From: Glandiceps talaboti
Lineage: Eukaryota > Hemichordata > Enteropneusta > Spengelidae
DNA: 64,000 nt
NCBI RefSeq assembly: GCF_964340395.1
Contig: NC_135563.1
Location: forward strand, 11,501,651-11,565,650
Reading direction: 5' to 3'
The notes under the pieces are model-generated. The model was not told the origin of the DNA. It worked only from the letters and a program-made list of their open reading frames with translations, and searched no databases. This document shows positions 45,501 through 54,820 of the stretch, one piece after another. A program made the translations under genes and the position numbers. Positions within the stretch are counted from its first letter, which is position 1. Each line of letters starts with the position of its first letter.

Positions 45501-47656
45501 TCTGAGTAGCACTTGAAAAGAAAATGACATCATTTTGAAAGAAAAAATCCTCAAAAATTGAAAATGGCACAGATCAACTTGGCATGAACAACTTCCCCAA
45601 AGGAACATGTACGCCAAATATCAAAGTATTCTGACAGTCGGTTTTGGAGAAGAAGATTAAAATAGAAAAAGTTGAGACGGATGACAGACAACGCTGGAAA
45701 ATCAACCTAACCCTTAAGCTTCGTCAGCCATCGCTGACAGCGGAGCTAAAAAAACAAATCAATCTATCAAACAAGGTAAAGCCATCATATGTACAGAAAC
45801 TTGTTTCATTTTTGTCTCCTGGTAATACAAAAATGATAGTGTCAAAAAAGTAAATACATATATTTAGTAAAGAAGAGCTATGTGCTGATAACAATAAGAT
45901 GGGAGTCTTGTTATTTCTATATAGTCATACACACAAATTCAGTGCACAGCTCTGCACAGTTCCGCAAAGGTTGCTGCACAGTACCCGGACAGGTTTTGTA
46001 CTGTGTAGAGCAATGTGGCTATAGCCGCACAGTTCCTGTACAGTGCTTGCTGTACAGCTTTTTAGGTTGCACTAGTACTGCGCGGCATTATTTCATTTTC
46101 ATAAGGAGGTGGAACCTTTGCTAGAATTACAATACATGATGTACATGTACATGTAGGGCACCTCATGTGGACACTGGTGGTCTTCAGTACCCCAACATGG
46201 CTGATAATTTCATGAGTTCAGGAACAAGTTTTTTTAAACAATTAGTACACGTAACTCTAACAACTTGGTTAGTTTCCTTTCTTCAGTTTGGCATATCTCA
46301 GGCAAGTGTGTTGACAGTGGTTGTTGCATACATGTAGGTGGTTATTATGTTCACTAGTTGATTATATTCATCAACTTGGTCTGTGTCGATCCTCCACTTA
46401 AGTACTTTTTCCTTTGTTGTTTTTGTTTGTTGTGAAAGACATCCAGTCTAGATTTGCAGTCACTCGAGAAGTCTGATGTGTGGCCATATACAACTTACAA
46501 GCACATATATACATGAATAACAATCATACATTTAGATAATCTAACTTACCTTAATCTTTGTTCCAACAGCACCAGGATTTATTTGCAGACATTGTGGGTT
46601 TTCTGTGAATACCAGATCACTGTCCAAATCTTCACTACCACTAATATCACTCAGCTTGTCATCCATCAAATGTTGGTCCAGTTCTTTCTTTACTGCCATG
46701 ATATCCACAGGTCCACCATAGGTCAGTAAATGGTTCAAATAGGAGTACATACTTTCTGCACTGCCTAGCTTTTGCTCCAGTAAGTCAATGTGCGCATCAA
46801 TTTGTTTACGTTTGGGGGAATAGATAATGCCAACATCTTCTAAGTATTTGGCTTCATGTTTCTCAACTTCATCATGAAGATTCTTGGTTACTGTTTTTAT
46901 TCCTATCACAGCAGCTGATTTGTTTTTCTCAAGATTCTCCCCAACAATACTGGCAGCAGCCTTTGCCTGTTTTAAATCAGCTAGCTTGTGTGCAATTTTC
47001 TCTGAATATTCTTTCATGGTTGGTGTATATTTCTTCAGTGCATTTTCAATGGATATCAAATCATGGTGTGTCTGTTTGTGTTCAACAATGGCACATTTCA
47101 TACATGCTGGAACTTGACAAGTGTCACAGTAGAATTCTAACTGTACAGTAGAATGAATACTGCAGAACCGTGGCTTAAGAAGACTGAAATGTTTTGAAGC
47201 TTTCTTGTCATTATACTCACTGATTGTTATTATTTTGTGGTCTTTGAGTAATCTCATAGATTTATGTCCCACAATACAGTTATCACAGAAAAACTCTCCA
47301 CAGTCCTTACACCAGTATTTAACCTCACCATCACATGCTACACATGTTGATTTTTGTACGTCTGAACTGACATCTTGCATCAACTCCAGTAAATCATTCA
47401 TGAAACGATTGTTTGTAATACAAGGTACACCTTCAGGGGTCAAAGGCCAAGCCTGCCTACATGTCGGACAGATCAGATTTCCCTCACTTCTTTTTAACCA
47501 TTCTGTTAGGCAAGGCTTACAAAATGTGTGAAAACATGGTAAAATTTGGGGGGACTTGAAACGCTCCTTACATATTGAACACAGTAGAACCTTTTTATCA
47601 ATGTCCGTCATTAGTTTCTCTTTTGGATTGGGTAGTTCTGTATTTGAGGCAGCCAT
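28491..47656 (-). CDS. Locus 2: TRIM - coiled coil - KH-like - macro - RING - DTC fusion protein
   Basis: Paralogue of locus 1. Coding exons on the minus strand: 47656-46550, 39337-39170, 36853-36689, 35569-32860, 32295-31535, 29189-28972, 28560-28491 (stop TAA at 28493-28491), with an optional 27-base exon at 39563-39537. Phases are 0 through the TRIM and coiled-coil exons, then 1, 0 and 2 as in locus 1. The model is about 1732 residues (1741 with the micro-exon). Order: RING, two B-boxes, coiled coil (TRIM exon), two added coiled-coil exons, KH-like module, long acidic low-complexity linker, two KH-like modules, macro (about 1265-1445), RING (about 1553-1596), DTC (about 1597-1732). The first coding intron is 7 kb and full of mobile elements, so the TRIM-to-rest link is the weakest join, though phase and the locus 1 precedent support it. 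The role is inferred as for locus 1. Confidence 0.75.
28972..29189 (-). CDS. Locus 2 exon: DTC core
   Basis: 218 bases; acceptor TTTAACAG, donor CAAGG|GTAAGT. It encodes [39 protein letters not shown] and [11 protein letters not shown] Helentron-like repeat starts only about 20 bases upstream of the exon, within the intron. Confidence 0.87.
29208..30633 (+). mobile_element. Helentron-like family 1, near full length, with nested insert
   Basis: Head CGCCAATGGCGTTGTAGCAC, about five core units of 98-118 bp, tail body, (CA)n at 30545-30598, hairpin arm. Interrupted at 30032-30261 by the MULE-like element. Inside the 2.3-kb intron of locus 2. Confidence 0.8.
30032..30261. mobile_element. MULE-like fold-back element nested in a Helentron-like repeat
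   Basis: 230 bp. Long, nearly perfect inverted arms start TAGACTGTCGACAGTCGC and TAGACTTTCGACAGTCGC. The flanks are GTTTTTGAT (30023-30031) and GTTTTTGAC (30262-30270), a 9-bp target duplication with one change. The host repeat elsewhere reads AAGTTTTTGACCAAAA without an insert. GC content is much higher than the neighbours. Long inverted arms and a 9-bp duplication fit Mutator-like elements. Confidence 0.75.
30634..30949. mobile_element. Fragment of the 2.4-kb TTAA fold-back family
   Basis: Matches the outer arm of 58943-61339 (TCTAGGTGGGACCGGAAATA), ending GAATCACCT with TTAA at 30950-30953. It joins directly onto the 3' end of a Helentron-like copy. Confidence 0.7.
30990..31460 (+). other. 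C-rich island, possible retroelement 3' end
   Basis: Unlike its AT-rich surroundings, 31020-31340 is C-rich with one 108-codon plus-strand frame, then a T-rich 3' UTR-like stretch with ATTAAA near 31447. I do not recognise the protein. It lies in a locus 2 intron. Confidence 0.35.
31535..32295 (-). CDS. Locus 2 exon: end of macro domain, RING, start of DTC
   Basis: 253 codons plus two bases. Acceptor TCTTTTCAG, donor CAAGGG|GTAAGT. It starts [17 protein letters not shown] (macro C-terminus). A Gly/Thr/Ser-rich linker follows, then a C3HC4 [25 protein letters not shown], then CPTC. The DTC start is [13 protein letters not shown]. It corresponds to locus 1 exon 14231-13552, with a different linker. 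Confidence 0.88.
32335..32700 (+). mobile_element. Helentron-like family 1, 3'-truncated
   Basis: Head GCGCCAATGGTGGTGTAGC and two core units, in the locus 2 intron 32860-32295. Confidence 0.65.
32860..35569 (-). CDS. Locus 2 large exon: KH-like modules, acidic linker, first part of macro domain
   Basis: 903 codons plus one base. The acceptor is ATCTTAG before ACA GTG TAT (35569), at the position and phase of the matching locus 1 exon, so the open frame does not begin with a start codon. A KH-like module ([17 protein letters not shown]) is followed by about 350 residues of Ser/Lys/Glu/Asp-rich linker with an Asp-Gly repeat at 34858-34796. Two DTX3L/PARP14-like modules follow ([34 protein letters not shown]), then the macro domain: [25 protein letters not shown] (HAGG where locus 1 has HGGG), [17 protein letters not shown]. 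Donor ACAG|GTAAAA. Confidence 0.85.
34796..34858 (-). repeat. Coding (ATC/ACC)n repeat: Asp-Gly tract in locus 2
   Basis: On the coding strand GAT and GGT codons alternate after a run of GAT, encoding DDDDD then (DG)n. It is likely length-variable between alleles. Confidence 0.85.
36689..36853 (-). CDS. Locus 2 coiled-coil exon B
   Basis: 55 codons, phase 0; acceptor TTTGTAG, donor GGCAAG|GTGAGC. It encodes [33 protein letters not shown] and ends SETLGK. It is a duplicate of exon A that lacks a few residues in the middle. Confidence 0.7.
37034..37860 (+). mobile_element. Helentron-like family 1 copy
   Basis: Head GTGCCAATGGCATTGTAGCA. Five core units of 106-118 bp with GGCTGTTGCTATGGGCGTGG near 37155, 37267, 37373, 37481 and 37597. 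Its tail runs into a family 2 tail at 37860-38060. Confidence 0.75.
37930..38062 (+). mobile_element. Helentron-like family 2 tail fragment
   Basis: TGGACGGATGGACAGACAGA, then AACCCAATCTATAAGCGCCC and a GGGGGCTA end. Confidence 0.5.
38160..38310. repeat. Intron segment duplicated at 43225-43400
   Basis: TTATCATTAGAGG, CAACTTGTAACAGT and ACATTTTCACTA-type stretches occur in the same order in both places. 39380-39540 similarly matches 43410-43620 (GTAATAAAGTGGTTAGTGGT). Both pairs lie in locus 2 introns near the coiled-coil exons. Confidence 0.55.
38555..38942. mobile_element. Fold-back MITE in a locus 2 intron
   Basis: Arms share ACTCCAGGAAATA and CATGATTTTACATCAC-type segments, and inner arms carry ACATTATTCAATGATTG and its near complement. 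The outer edge is AAAGGGGAA / TTCCCCTTAA. Confidence 0.6.
39170..39337 (-). CDS. Locus 2 coiled-coil exon A
   Basis: 56 codons, phase 0 at both ends; acceptor TTTGCAG, donor GGCAAG|GTGAGC. The peptide is almost wholly charged helix with heptad-like spacing ([30 protein letters not shown]). It shares its start, the STL/RKHLE core and the final ET.GK|GTGAGC with exon B, so the two arose by tandem exon duplication. It would lengthen the TRIM coiled coil. Confidence 0.7.
39537..39563 (-). CDS. Locus 2 possible 27-base micro-exon (coiled-coil repeat start)
   Basis: Flanked by CTTGTAG and GAG|GTGACT, phase 0, encoding LLEQQKETE. This closely repeats the first nine residues of the next exon (LKEQQKETK) and of the exon at 36853 (LLEQEKKTR). 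It could be a real micro-exon or the stub of a third duplicated coiled-coil exon whose remainder is lost. Confidence 0.4.
39660..41244 (+). mobile_element. Helentron-like family 1, full length
   Basis: 5' subterminal TAGCACAACTG at 39680-39690 is matched by its exact complement CAGTTGTGCTA at 41233-41243, ending CTAA. Between them are six core units, the tail body, (GACA)n at 40846-40868 and the hairpin arms. About 300 bp (roughly 40905-41210, AT-rich, ending CAAATAAACTAAAC) separates the two hairpin arms and looks like a later insertion. Confidence 0.8.
41520..41611 (-). pseudogene. Possible relic of a macro-domain exon
   Basis: On the minus strand [19 protein letters not shown] resembles the start of the second macro exons (GVPKHICAEKMFDGVYAY at locus 1, [18 protein letters not shown] at locus 2). 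No acceptor, RING or DTC follows in frame, so it would be dead. It lies in the first coding intron of locus 2. Confidence 0.35.
41857..43075. mobile_element. Rearranged relative of the 2.4-kb fold-back element
   Basis: From 41857 it follows the left arm and inner part of 58943-61339 (for example CTTTTATTTATCTGATTTTT-like and ATTTGCCGACAAGA). It then continues with the complement of the right inner part (CACATGGTTATGAGCGAAAG), so it is one unit without the second arm. It sits in the first coding intron of locus 2. Confidence 0.6.
43926..43973. repeat. 14-bp inverted repeat
   Basis: TAGTCCTGCTTGCA and complement with a 20-base loop; a related piece (TAGTCTGCAAGCAGGACT) lies at about 22629. Confidence 0.5.
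44560..45035 (+). mobile_element. Helentron-like family 2 copy
   Basis: Same core (AACAAAATGGCCGCTAGGCG), short GGAC tract and 3' hairpin GTCCCCGTCACGGAC...GGCGGGGACT, in the locus 2 first coding intron. Confidence 0.7.
45217..45248. repeat. Perfect 15-bp inverted repeat
   Basis: TGAATTCTACACATC, two bases, then its exact complement. No T-run follows, and its role is unknown. Confidence 0.7.
45390..45749 (+). mobile_element. Helentron-like family 3, 3' part
   Basis: Body AACATGTGCTGACTTGAAAT, a GACGGATGACAGAC tract, then hairpin GTCAGCCATCGCTGAC and end CAGCGGAGCTA with CTAA at 45746-45749. Confidence 0.65.
46550..47656 (-). CDS. Locus 2 coding exon 1: TRIM module
   Basis: 369 codons from ATG at 47656. 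C3HC4 RING ([17 protein letters not shown]), B-box 1 ([15 protein letters not shown]), B-box 2 ([21 protein letters not shown]), coiled coil, and a tail nearly identical to locus 1 ([20 protein letters not shown]). The donor ATTAAG|GTAAGT is consensus, and reading past it gives only Val-Ser-stop. An acceptor (CTTTTACAG, exon edge at 47675) lies 19 bases before the ATG, so a non-coding first exon is upstream, as in locus 1. Confidence 0.85.
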
Positions 47657-47709
47657 GTTGATTACATATATTTTGCTGTAAAAGATAGAAAAAACATGTT
47701 AAAAATAAA

Positions 47710-48070
47710 AATGATGGCACTGTAGTACATGTAAAGTTTATGATAATTAAATTTTATTTTTATCCACATGCCCATCAATATCCTTCTTGCTACCTGTGGA
47801 ATATACACCATCATTTTAGTATTGCTATGTGTAGTTTCTCAGTTATTGGGGACTATAACAGTATAATATGTCACTTTCTTTTAGTATTTATCTACTTGCC
47901 TAACTAACCTTGTTATCTATGCCATGTACACAATCATTTCATTTTGCTATGGGTGTGATCTTGTTGTACTGTACATATATTCACTTTTTTAAATATTTAT
48001 CCACTTGCCTAAACAACTCTGCTGTTATCTTTACAATATGTTTTCATTTTTTCAATATGTTTAAAGTACT
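47710..48070 (+). mobile_element. Helentron-like family 1, old copy
   Basis: Diverged head (GATGGCACTGTAGTAC) and core units (ATTTTGCTATGGGTGTGATC) just upstream of the locus 2 start codon exon. Confidence 0.5.
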
Positions 48071-50140
48071 GTTTATTCAAAAAAAATTCACTTGATTTTG
48101 TTGTCCCACATTAATAGACTTCAATAATATCATAACAAAATAATACAATAATTTGTTTTTTGTTATTTTGGGGGTCTATAAATATCATTTTTCATCATTC
48201 AAAATTCTATATCTAGAGATAATGGGACAAAATCTACATTTGTACTAGAATTAAGTATGGCTTCTTACCTAAAGTCTCTTACTATGAAGGGAATTGTAGA
48301 CTTATGTCTCAAACAAATAGAGAAAAAAAAAATGGCCACTATATTAATTTTCATTCCACAAAGCAAATTCCCTTATTTCACCAGTAAATTTTGAATTTGA
48401 ATTTCCTTATAACATTATGGATGTAGCTTATTTCAAGAGGAAGGGGTAACAATGAAAGCAGCTTATTGAAGTTATTCCCAAAGTAGTACCATAGGTAAAA
48501 TTTTGAAAATAGGTGGTATTAATTGAGATTTTTAAATTTCAAGGACTAAAAGAATGCTTTCTGGTGCTATTTTAACATGTAAAATTTTTGAGTAGCCCCC
48601 CCTCCCCCCACCCACTCCCCAATTTTTGGGTAACCCCCCATTCACTCCCCAGTTTTTGAGTGCCCCCCCCCCCCAGGTCATAAATAATGACGGCTCCCTT
48701 AAAATGTCTATAAATTTTACATAATTTGATTGATAACGATCCTTGAACTTGGCCAGTGTCCAAGTTAGGCCCGGCGTACGTGATACTTTACAAGTCGGAC
48801 GACCTTTAGTTATGATTGACAGGCCATTTCGACCACAAATTCGAACCATGAAGTGAAATGTCGTCAATTTCAGCAGTTTAGAGAATTACTTTTCATCTAA
48901 CGTCATTCATATGTAAATGAGGTAATTCTTAAACTCAGAGCCCAGAAGAGTGGACTTTGCATATGGTCCACCCTGTAGGTAGTTCGTTGGATGGCAGAGA
49001 AAAAGAGATAATTTCTCCTTACTTCAACTTGTTTGGCTATATTAATATGTGCAGCAACCCTGATCTGTTCAACTTTACTCGAAGAAAATAAAGTCAAGTG
49101 TTTCATTTGACATATTCTTCTCCAGCATATTTTCTGGCGATCCTTGGTTCGTTAACCCCATACCATAGATTCCCTCCCCAATTCCTGAATCATCGAACCA
49201 GTGAGACATCGGAAGAAGACCACATCGACAACGCCACAACCGAAAACTAGTGGCTCTACGACAGGCAAAGACTAACGCTCAACTTTATTTAGTTGGTGCT
49301 GGCCGTAGTTCGACAATTTGATCAACGGAAGTCTGAGTTACCACCTGGTGGCAGCTAGTACTAGTACTATACTTGCATCAAATCCCATTATTCTTTTACG
49401 TAATGGCTGCTTAATTTTCTGACTGGTAATCAACATTTTAACTTCGATCTACATCCCCACTGTGCACTGCACCTAGATGTAATTGTTTCCTTAATAGAAG
49501 TTGTCTGAGGATGTAACAACACTGCATGCCATCATTGTGGGTGTTTTCGCAATTTGCATAAAATACGCGGAAATCACAAAATCACTTGAATATCATGATT
49601 TAGCTCTTATTTAAATCTATAAATATCTCATTAATAGTTTTCTCTCAGTGCTCTCTTCAAACGAGATGGCCTTTTCCATGAAATCTGGGTATTTTTCAAA
49701 CGAAAATATGGTACACGTACTAAGAATTGTCATAGATATCGGACAACGCTCGTGTACGTGTCTGCGCCCCAAGACATTATAGTGTATATACGTACATGTA
49801 TTGCCAAGCGACGCCATGCCATGCCATGAACTGTGATCGAATCCCGGGGCCCGGCGGTCGAATTCGGTTGTGCGTTCATGATAGTTCCTTAGCAAAAACA
49901 ATCGACTTTTACATAACAGGGATTAAATATTATAATACCAATGGTTTTTTGCTCAATATTCAAATCAAACGGATTGGCGAAATTCATAACTTCCCGGGTC
50001 ATAACTTACGCGACAAATATGTAACCCCATCGATAGGGTTATAAATTCGGAAACTACGCTACGTCATCCACAAAGTTACTTCTGACTCTAACCCCCGTTG
50101 AAAAAGACCCACACAAACTTAGTTTTGAATCAAATCTTTA
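48071..50140. other. No gene seen upstream of locus 2 exon 1
   Basis: C-runs at 48596-48676 and scattered short frames. 49.1-50.1 kb is less AT-rich but without a recognisable protein. Confidence 0.45.
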
Positions 50141-50288
50141 GTATCACCTGGTCTTTCGTTTAAATTATTGAGCATGACAATATGACAGTTCCGGAGAAAA
50201 CGTCAGCGATCGTGGGACGAGTCGACATCTGTCCAAAAACTACGACAGCGAGTGTAGTGTACACAGTGTACATACCCGTTTACTGAAC

Positions 50289-50317
50289 CATGGAGGTATA
50301 TTTTTTATACCTCCATG
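50289..50317. repeat. Perfect 12-bp inverted repeat flanked by ACTGAAC
   Basis: CATGGAGGTATA and its complement around five T. ACTGAAC occurs directly on both sides, suggesting a tiny inserted hairpin with a target duplication. Confidence 0.5.
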
Positions 50318-50431
50318 ACTGAACATACCCAGGGTAGTTGTTTTTTCAAAGCCGTGGTGAAATAGAAAGCAGATAACAAATGTATTCACGCATATCGATG
50401 ATTAGTAAGAATCAAAGAAAAAGAAACTTAC

Positions 50432-50534
50432 GTTTTTTTTCTCGTAAAGTTGCAACAACCTGTAGTGTATGCGTCGGATTGTATTGTTACGCGTTTACGG
50501 ATGTCACACTCCTTGTTTTATGCCACATATATAT
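50432..50534 (-). promoter_or_regulatory. Candidate promoter and non-coding first exon of locus 2
   Basis: On the minus strand an ATATATAT block (50534-50527) is followed by about 95 bases and then a donor AAC|GTAAGT at 50432/50431. The surrounding 50.1-50.6 kb is richer in CpG than its neighbours. Locus 2 needs a first exon upstream of 47675. The donor context resembles the candidate upstream of locus 1. Confidence 0.25.
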
Positions 50535-50835
50535 TTTTCGCACGTAACCGTGTTGGTCATGCGCAGTATCCCCTTCACTACTATTATGGCGACTTTAGGC
50601 CTAAACAGGAGGGCTAGTTTTTACCATCCGTAAGGAAGCTTTTGTATTAGGTTGGAAAAGTCTGTCTGTGCGTGCGTGTGTGTGTGTGTGTCACAATTTT
50701 CTAGTTTTGATAAGATATTGGCATATTTTCTGAAGGCCAGAAAAAGAAAAAAATTGTTTCTGTCAGGAAATGTAGTGGCAAGAAGTGATCAGGTTTCGGT
50801 AAATATCTCATAAATATTAATGAGTAATTTATGTA

Positions 50836-51285
50836 ATGAATAGAATAGAATAGAATAGAATATAACTTTATTATCCATTTACGGAAATTTTCCTTTCGCT
50901 TCACCAAAATATAAAAGGCATATACACACTAAAATAATTACAGTAACACAAACACAGTTACAATCTTCCATTAAAAGTATTCTTTGAATTCAGTTTAGAT
51001 CTTTAAAACAAAAATGTCACAGGTCTGAGTTCAGTATGCCTATTGCAATTGGTATAAATGTTTTAAAAATGTTCTTACGAGTCAAAGGTACTCTATATTG
51101 TCTTCCTGAAGGTAACAAGTTGAACTTCGAGTACAAAAAGGATGTGAGTATCACTAACATTGCTTGGGCTTTCCTGCGGATGGAGAGTTTGTAGAGGTCA
51201 TAGAGCTGACTCTGTTTTTTACCAGTTTACAGCCAAATTTACAACTCGTGCAAGTTTGGTTCTATTTTTAACATTCTATTTAGCA
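50836..51285 (-). pseudogene. LINE 3' end fragment
   Basis: Read on the minus strand, a decayed frame (SIRRKAQAMLVILTSF; FKTFIPIAIGILN) resembles the C-terminus of LINE ORF2 proteins. It is followed by a 3' UTR with AATAAAG and a (TATTC)n tail at 50836-50860. Heavily truncated. Confidence 0.55.
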
Positions 51286-51559
51286 TGATCTCACCCGCTG
51301 TCACCAGTTCGAAATCCTACTGGTACCACATCCCACCGCTGCCACCATTGTCAAAGCAATATTATAACATTATGAGAGAAATACAGCACTGAATTAACTG
51401 TTAGTAAAGGATATAGGAGAGGAGCAGGTCTCACAGGGGTAAAGGGGGAACAGCATGGCAAGATATTGGGGATAATGTGATGGAGCAGAGATGTCGACCT
51501 CGGTCCTGAGGTTGTCAGATGTGTGCTCATGTAGTCTTTGGGAGTTCTAGCCTTCAGCT

Positions 51560-51783
51560 CAGCCAATTACAGTTTTGTAGATCCAAACACTTGCACTGAT
51601 TTAATACAAGCACAATGTCACTGTGGTGGTAGTAGTGGGAAACAACAAATGCCTTTAAAAACTTTTTCTATCAATGTAATGGAATCTTTAATAGAGACAA
51701 ATTCCTTGTCTCTAGTGGGATTCAAACTCAGGACCTCCTGATTAATCTGGAGCTCTTAAACAACACTGCCACAGGGAGGTGTT
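51560..51783 (-). mobile_element. tRNA-derived SINE
   Basis: On the minus strand a tRNA-like head has an A-box-like TGGCAGTGTTG near 51770 and a B-box-like GAGTTTGAATCCC near 51720, about 40 bases apart, followed by a body of about 150 bases. It is too degenerate to be a functional tRNA. Confidence 0.5.
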
Positions 51784-52894
51784 AAAAATGTTTTTCATTG
51801 AAATATATGAACAGGGGAGGGTCATATCATTCAGAGAAAGGAAATTGAAGGAGGGTCATTTTTTAGTATGACAGACTAACAGGAGGGTCACATTTTATAG
51901 CCACAGTCTGGGGTTGATCCCCCCTCCCCTGTAATTCCTGAAGGTTCGCTTAGGTCCCTACCAAATGTAAGCTGGGACTAATGTTCTGAAAGGTTTGTTG
52001 ATATAGCTTTTAGTTTAATGACTCATTTGCATAATTAACAAATTTCATTAATATGGCTATACCTTAACAAGTAACCTAGCAGTCAAAATAGCTCCACTGT
52101 TTTTTATTTTTTGTTACATAAATGGTACAAAAGATGGACAAATTGGACCTCACTGATATGTTGTATTAGTTAAGCATTTTCTAGAAACAGTTCAACTTTT
52201 TTTCTAGCCAATGGCGTGTATCTGATGTCAAATTACAATATATATTGCATGCACTTTAAAAGAAAAATGGAACACAGTGAATAAAGAATACAGAAACATC
52301 CCTACACTCCAAACAGTGTTACAACTCAACCTACCAAACTTCGTACAAGAGCTCTTAGAAAAATCAAAGTTTTCGAGGGTATTCGTTTTACAATGGAAGA
52401 CCAGTGAGGACAGCAACAGCAACTTGAAAACTATGACCCACAACTGCCACTTGAAAAACTGTGACCTGCGACTTGTCAGTGTCAATGGTGGTTTAATAGA
52501 ATCGAAAGTTTTCTCACAATACTAGAGATTCGGGTATTTTATATTGTCGACAAGGGCGAGATGATCAGTTGAAAATACCATTGCAGATTCTTCAAGACAC
52601 AAGAAAGCCTCAAAAAGCTGCCTTTATTACAACTTAGTAAACCATTCATTGTACTCTTCATAATCTCGAAGTGACCTGTGATGTGTGACCTACATTGTAG
52701 CTACAAGTGTTGGGTCAATGCACATGCTGTAAAATAATTAATCTAACAATGTGCACGTATGCTTTGCTCTTGGTCAAAAATAAACAATAAAATGACTATT
52801 ATCTGTACTACACTCAAAGTAACATTAACCGATGAAATGAGTTGGAATAGCATCAGTCACAATGCGCATGCATCATAATTTCTATAGTTCAAAA

Positions 52895-53640
52895 ATAGCG
52901 CCAATGGTGTTGTAGCACAACTATACATTTTAAAAATGTTTATATACATGGTGATCGATGCAAGGTATAGGTGTTCATTTGCTGAATGATTATCCAGTTG
53001 CCTATCCAGCCCTGTTGTTATCTTTGCAATATACATGATCATTCATACAATGGATATTTGCACACATTTTTTGAACATTTACTCACTTGCCTACCAGATG
53101 ATGTTATTTTAAATGAAATATACTGGCATTTGGTTGTTGCTAAGAGTGCTAATTATGTCAACAAGTTTTCAACAAAATCTGCAGAATAACACTTCTAGAA
53201 ACATCTCACCAAATTTCAGTCTCATTGGCCAAGCACTTTTTGAGATATACATTGTTTTGACCAAAATTAACATCTTCACACATAATTTGCATATCGCTGA
53301 TGAGACCATTATATGCTTAATATTTCTTCATCTATACACCCCAGATGCATCCCCATTAAATTTCATCCCAATTCGCTAAGTAGTTTTAGAATTAAAGATT
53401 TTTGACCAAAAATCACATGTTTTGACCCAAATCACACACCAGTGGTAAGATCATTTTGGTTTGAACAATTTCACAATTAGACACCCAAGGTAATGGACCC
53501 ACCTAATATCACGGCAATCGGTTCAGCGGTTTTTGACTTTAAGTTGTTTACACACACACACACACACACATGCACGCACACAGACATACACTTTGCCATG
53601 CCTATAGCACTACTGAACCTTCTCAGTTCAGGTGTGATAA
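52895..53640 (+). mobile_element. Helentron-like family 1, short complete copy
   Basis: Head GCGCCAATGGTGTTGTAGCA, one reduced core unit, tail body, (CA)n near 53550-53580, and the 3' hairpin ending CTGAACCTTCTCAGTTCAGG. Confidence 0.75.
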
Positions 53641-53869
53641 AAGTAAAAAAAACATCACGAAAATAGAAACATAACATGTACTGACTTGAAATTAACACAT
53701 CTGAGTAAGCTAGTATCAACATACCAGATATCAAAGCAATCTGACATGAAGTATGAGAAGTTGAAAATATCATTTTTGACAAAAGTTCATAAAAAAAGAT
53801 ACAGATCAACTTGGCATGAACAAATCTGAATAACTACATAACTACAATTACTGTCTGTTACAATGCAGA

Positions 53870-54812
53870 AAATAGCTGAATTTTGATAAATGACCCTTTA
53901 TAAGGTCAATGTCAAAGGTCAGTATCTCAAAAGAAAGTTTAAACCTGATAATATAGGGGTATAATGCAGACACTTGACAGGAGTGTATCCTTGTATGTAC
54001 ATTTTATAGTTATATGGTCAATTTTCTATTTTTTAGTACAAAAATGGACACCATTCAGTAACAAAGTGATATGAGCACCAAAAGTAATGCATGTGCACAT
54101 TTACCTTAGTCTGCATTACCTTTTTAGACATGAACTACAAGAATTTTGCCACAAAGAATTGCTACAAAGTATCTGCAATATGCAAGAAATGTCTTATCTA
54201 CCCTGAAGGTCAAGATCAAAGGTCACTGTCTTACAAGAAGGCTTTCATGTGATTATTTGGGATTAGACACTTAATGGTGCCTCTATGTATTTCAGGTTTT
54301 AAGTTATGCACTAACATTTTGAATTTGTAATGCAAATATGGCCACCATTCAGTAAAGTGATATGAGCACCAAAAATACTGCTTGAAATTGCATATTTTTT
54401 GTTTGTTTGTATAATACCTGTAAACATGATTTAAAAGAAGGTGATATTACTACAAAGTGTCTGTGGACAAGAAATGGTTTGACTTTGATAACTGACCCTG
54501 GAGGTCAAGGTCTTAAAAGATTTAAACCTTGTAGCTGATAATATGGGTTAGACACTTGAATGGAATACAGTTTTTGAGTTATGCTGTAAATATTGATTTT
54601 TGACTACAAATGGCTGCCATGGTCAAATTTGCATGTGGCATGAAACCAAGTGACATGCATATGCCACAAAAGACATGTCATCTTTGTGCCAGGTTTGAGA
54701 GAAATTTGATATTGCATGTTTGAGAAGTAACGTAAACTAGATGGACACACACATGCATGGATGGATGGATGGAGCCCATAATAACATTCCCCCTTCAGGG
54801 GACTATAATCAA
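53870..54812 (+). mobile_element. Helentron-like family 2 relative with ~290-bp tandem units
   Basis: Two and a half imperfect units of about 290-300 bp (CACCATTCAGTAA...GTGATATGAGCACC near 54048 and 54352; GACACTT near 53973, 54267 and 54551) lead into a family 2 tail with (GGAT)n and hairpin CCCCCTTCAGGGG. It ends next to the stop codon of locus 3. Confidence 0.6.
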
Positions 54813-54820
54813 AGTACACC

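Noticed and set aside
51300-51335. GTTCGAAATCC as the T-arm of a tRNA gene
   Set aside because: No matching A-box or cloverleaf partner at the right distance; likely a SINE or LINE remnant.
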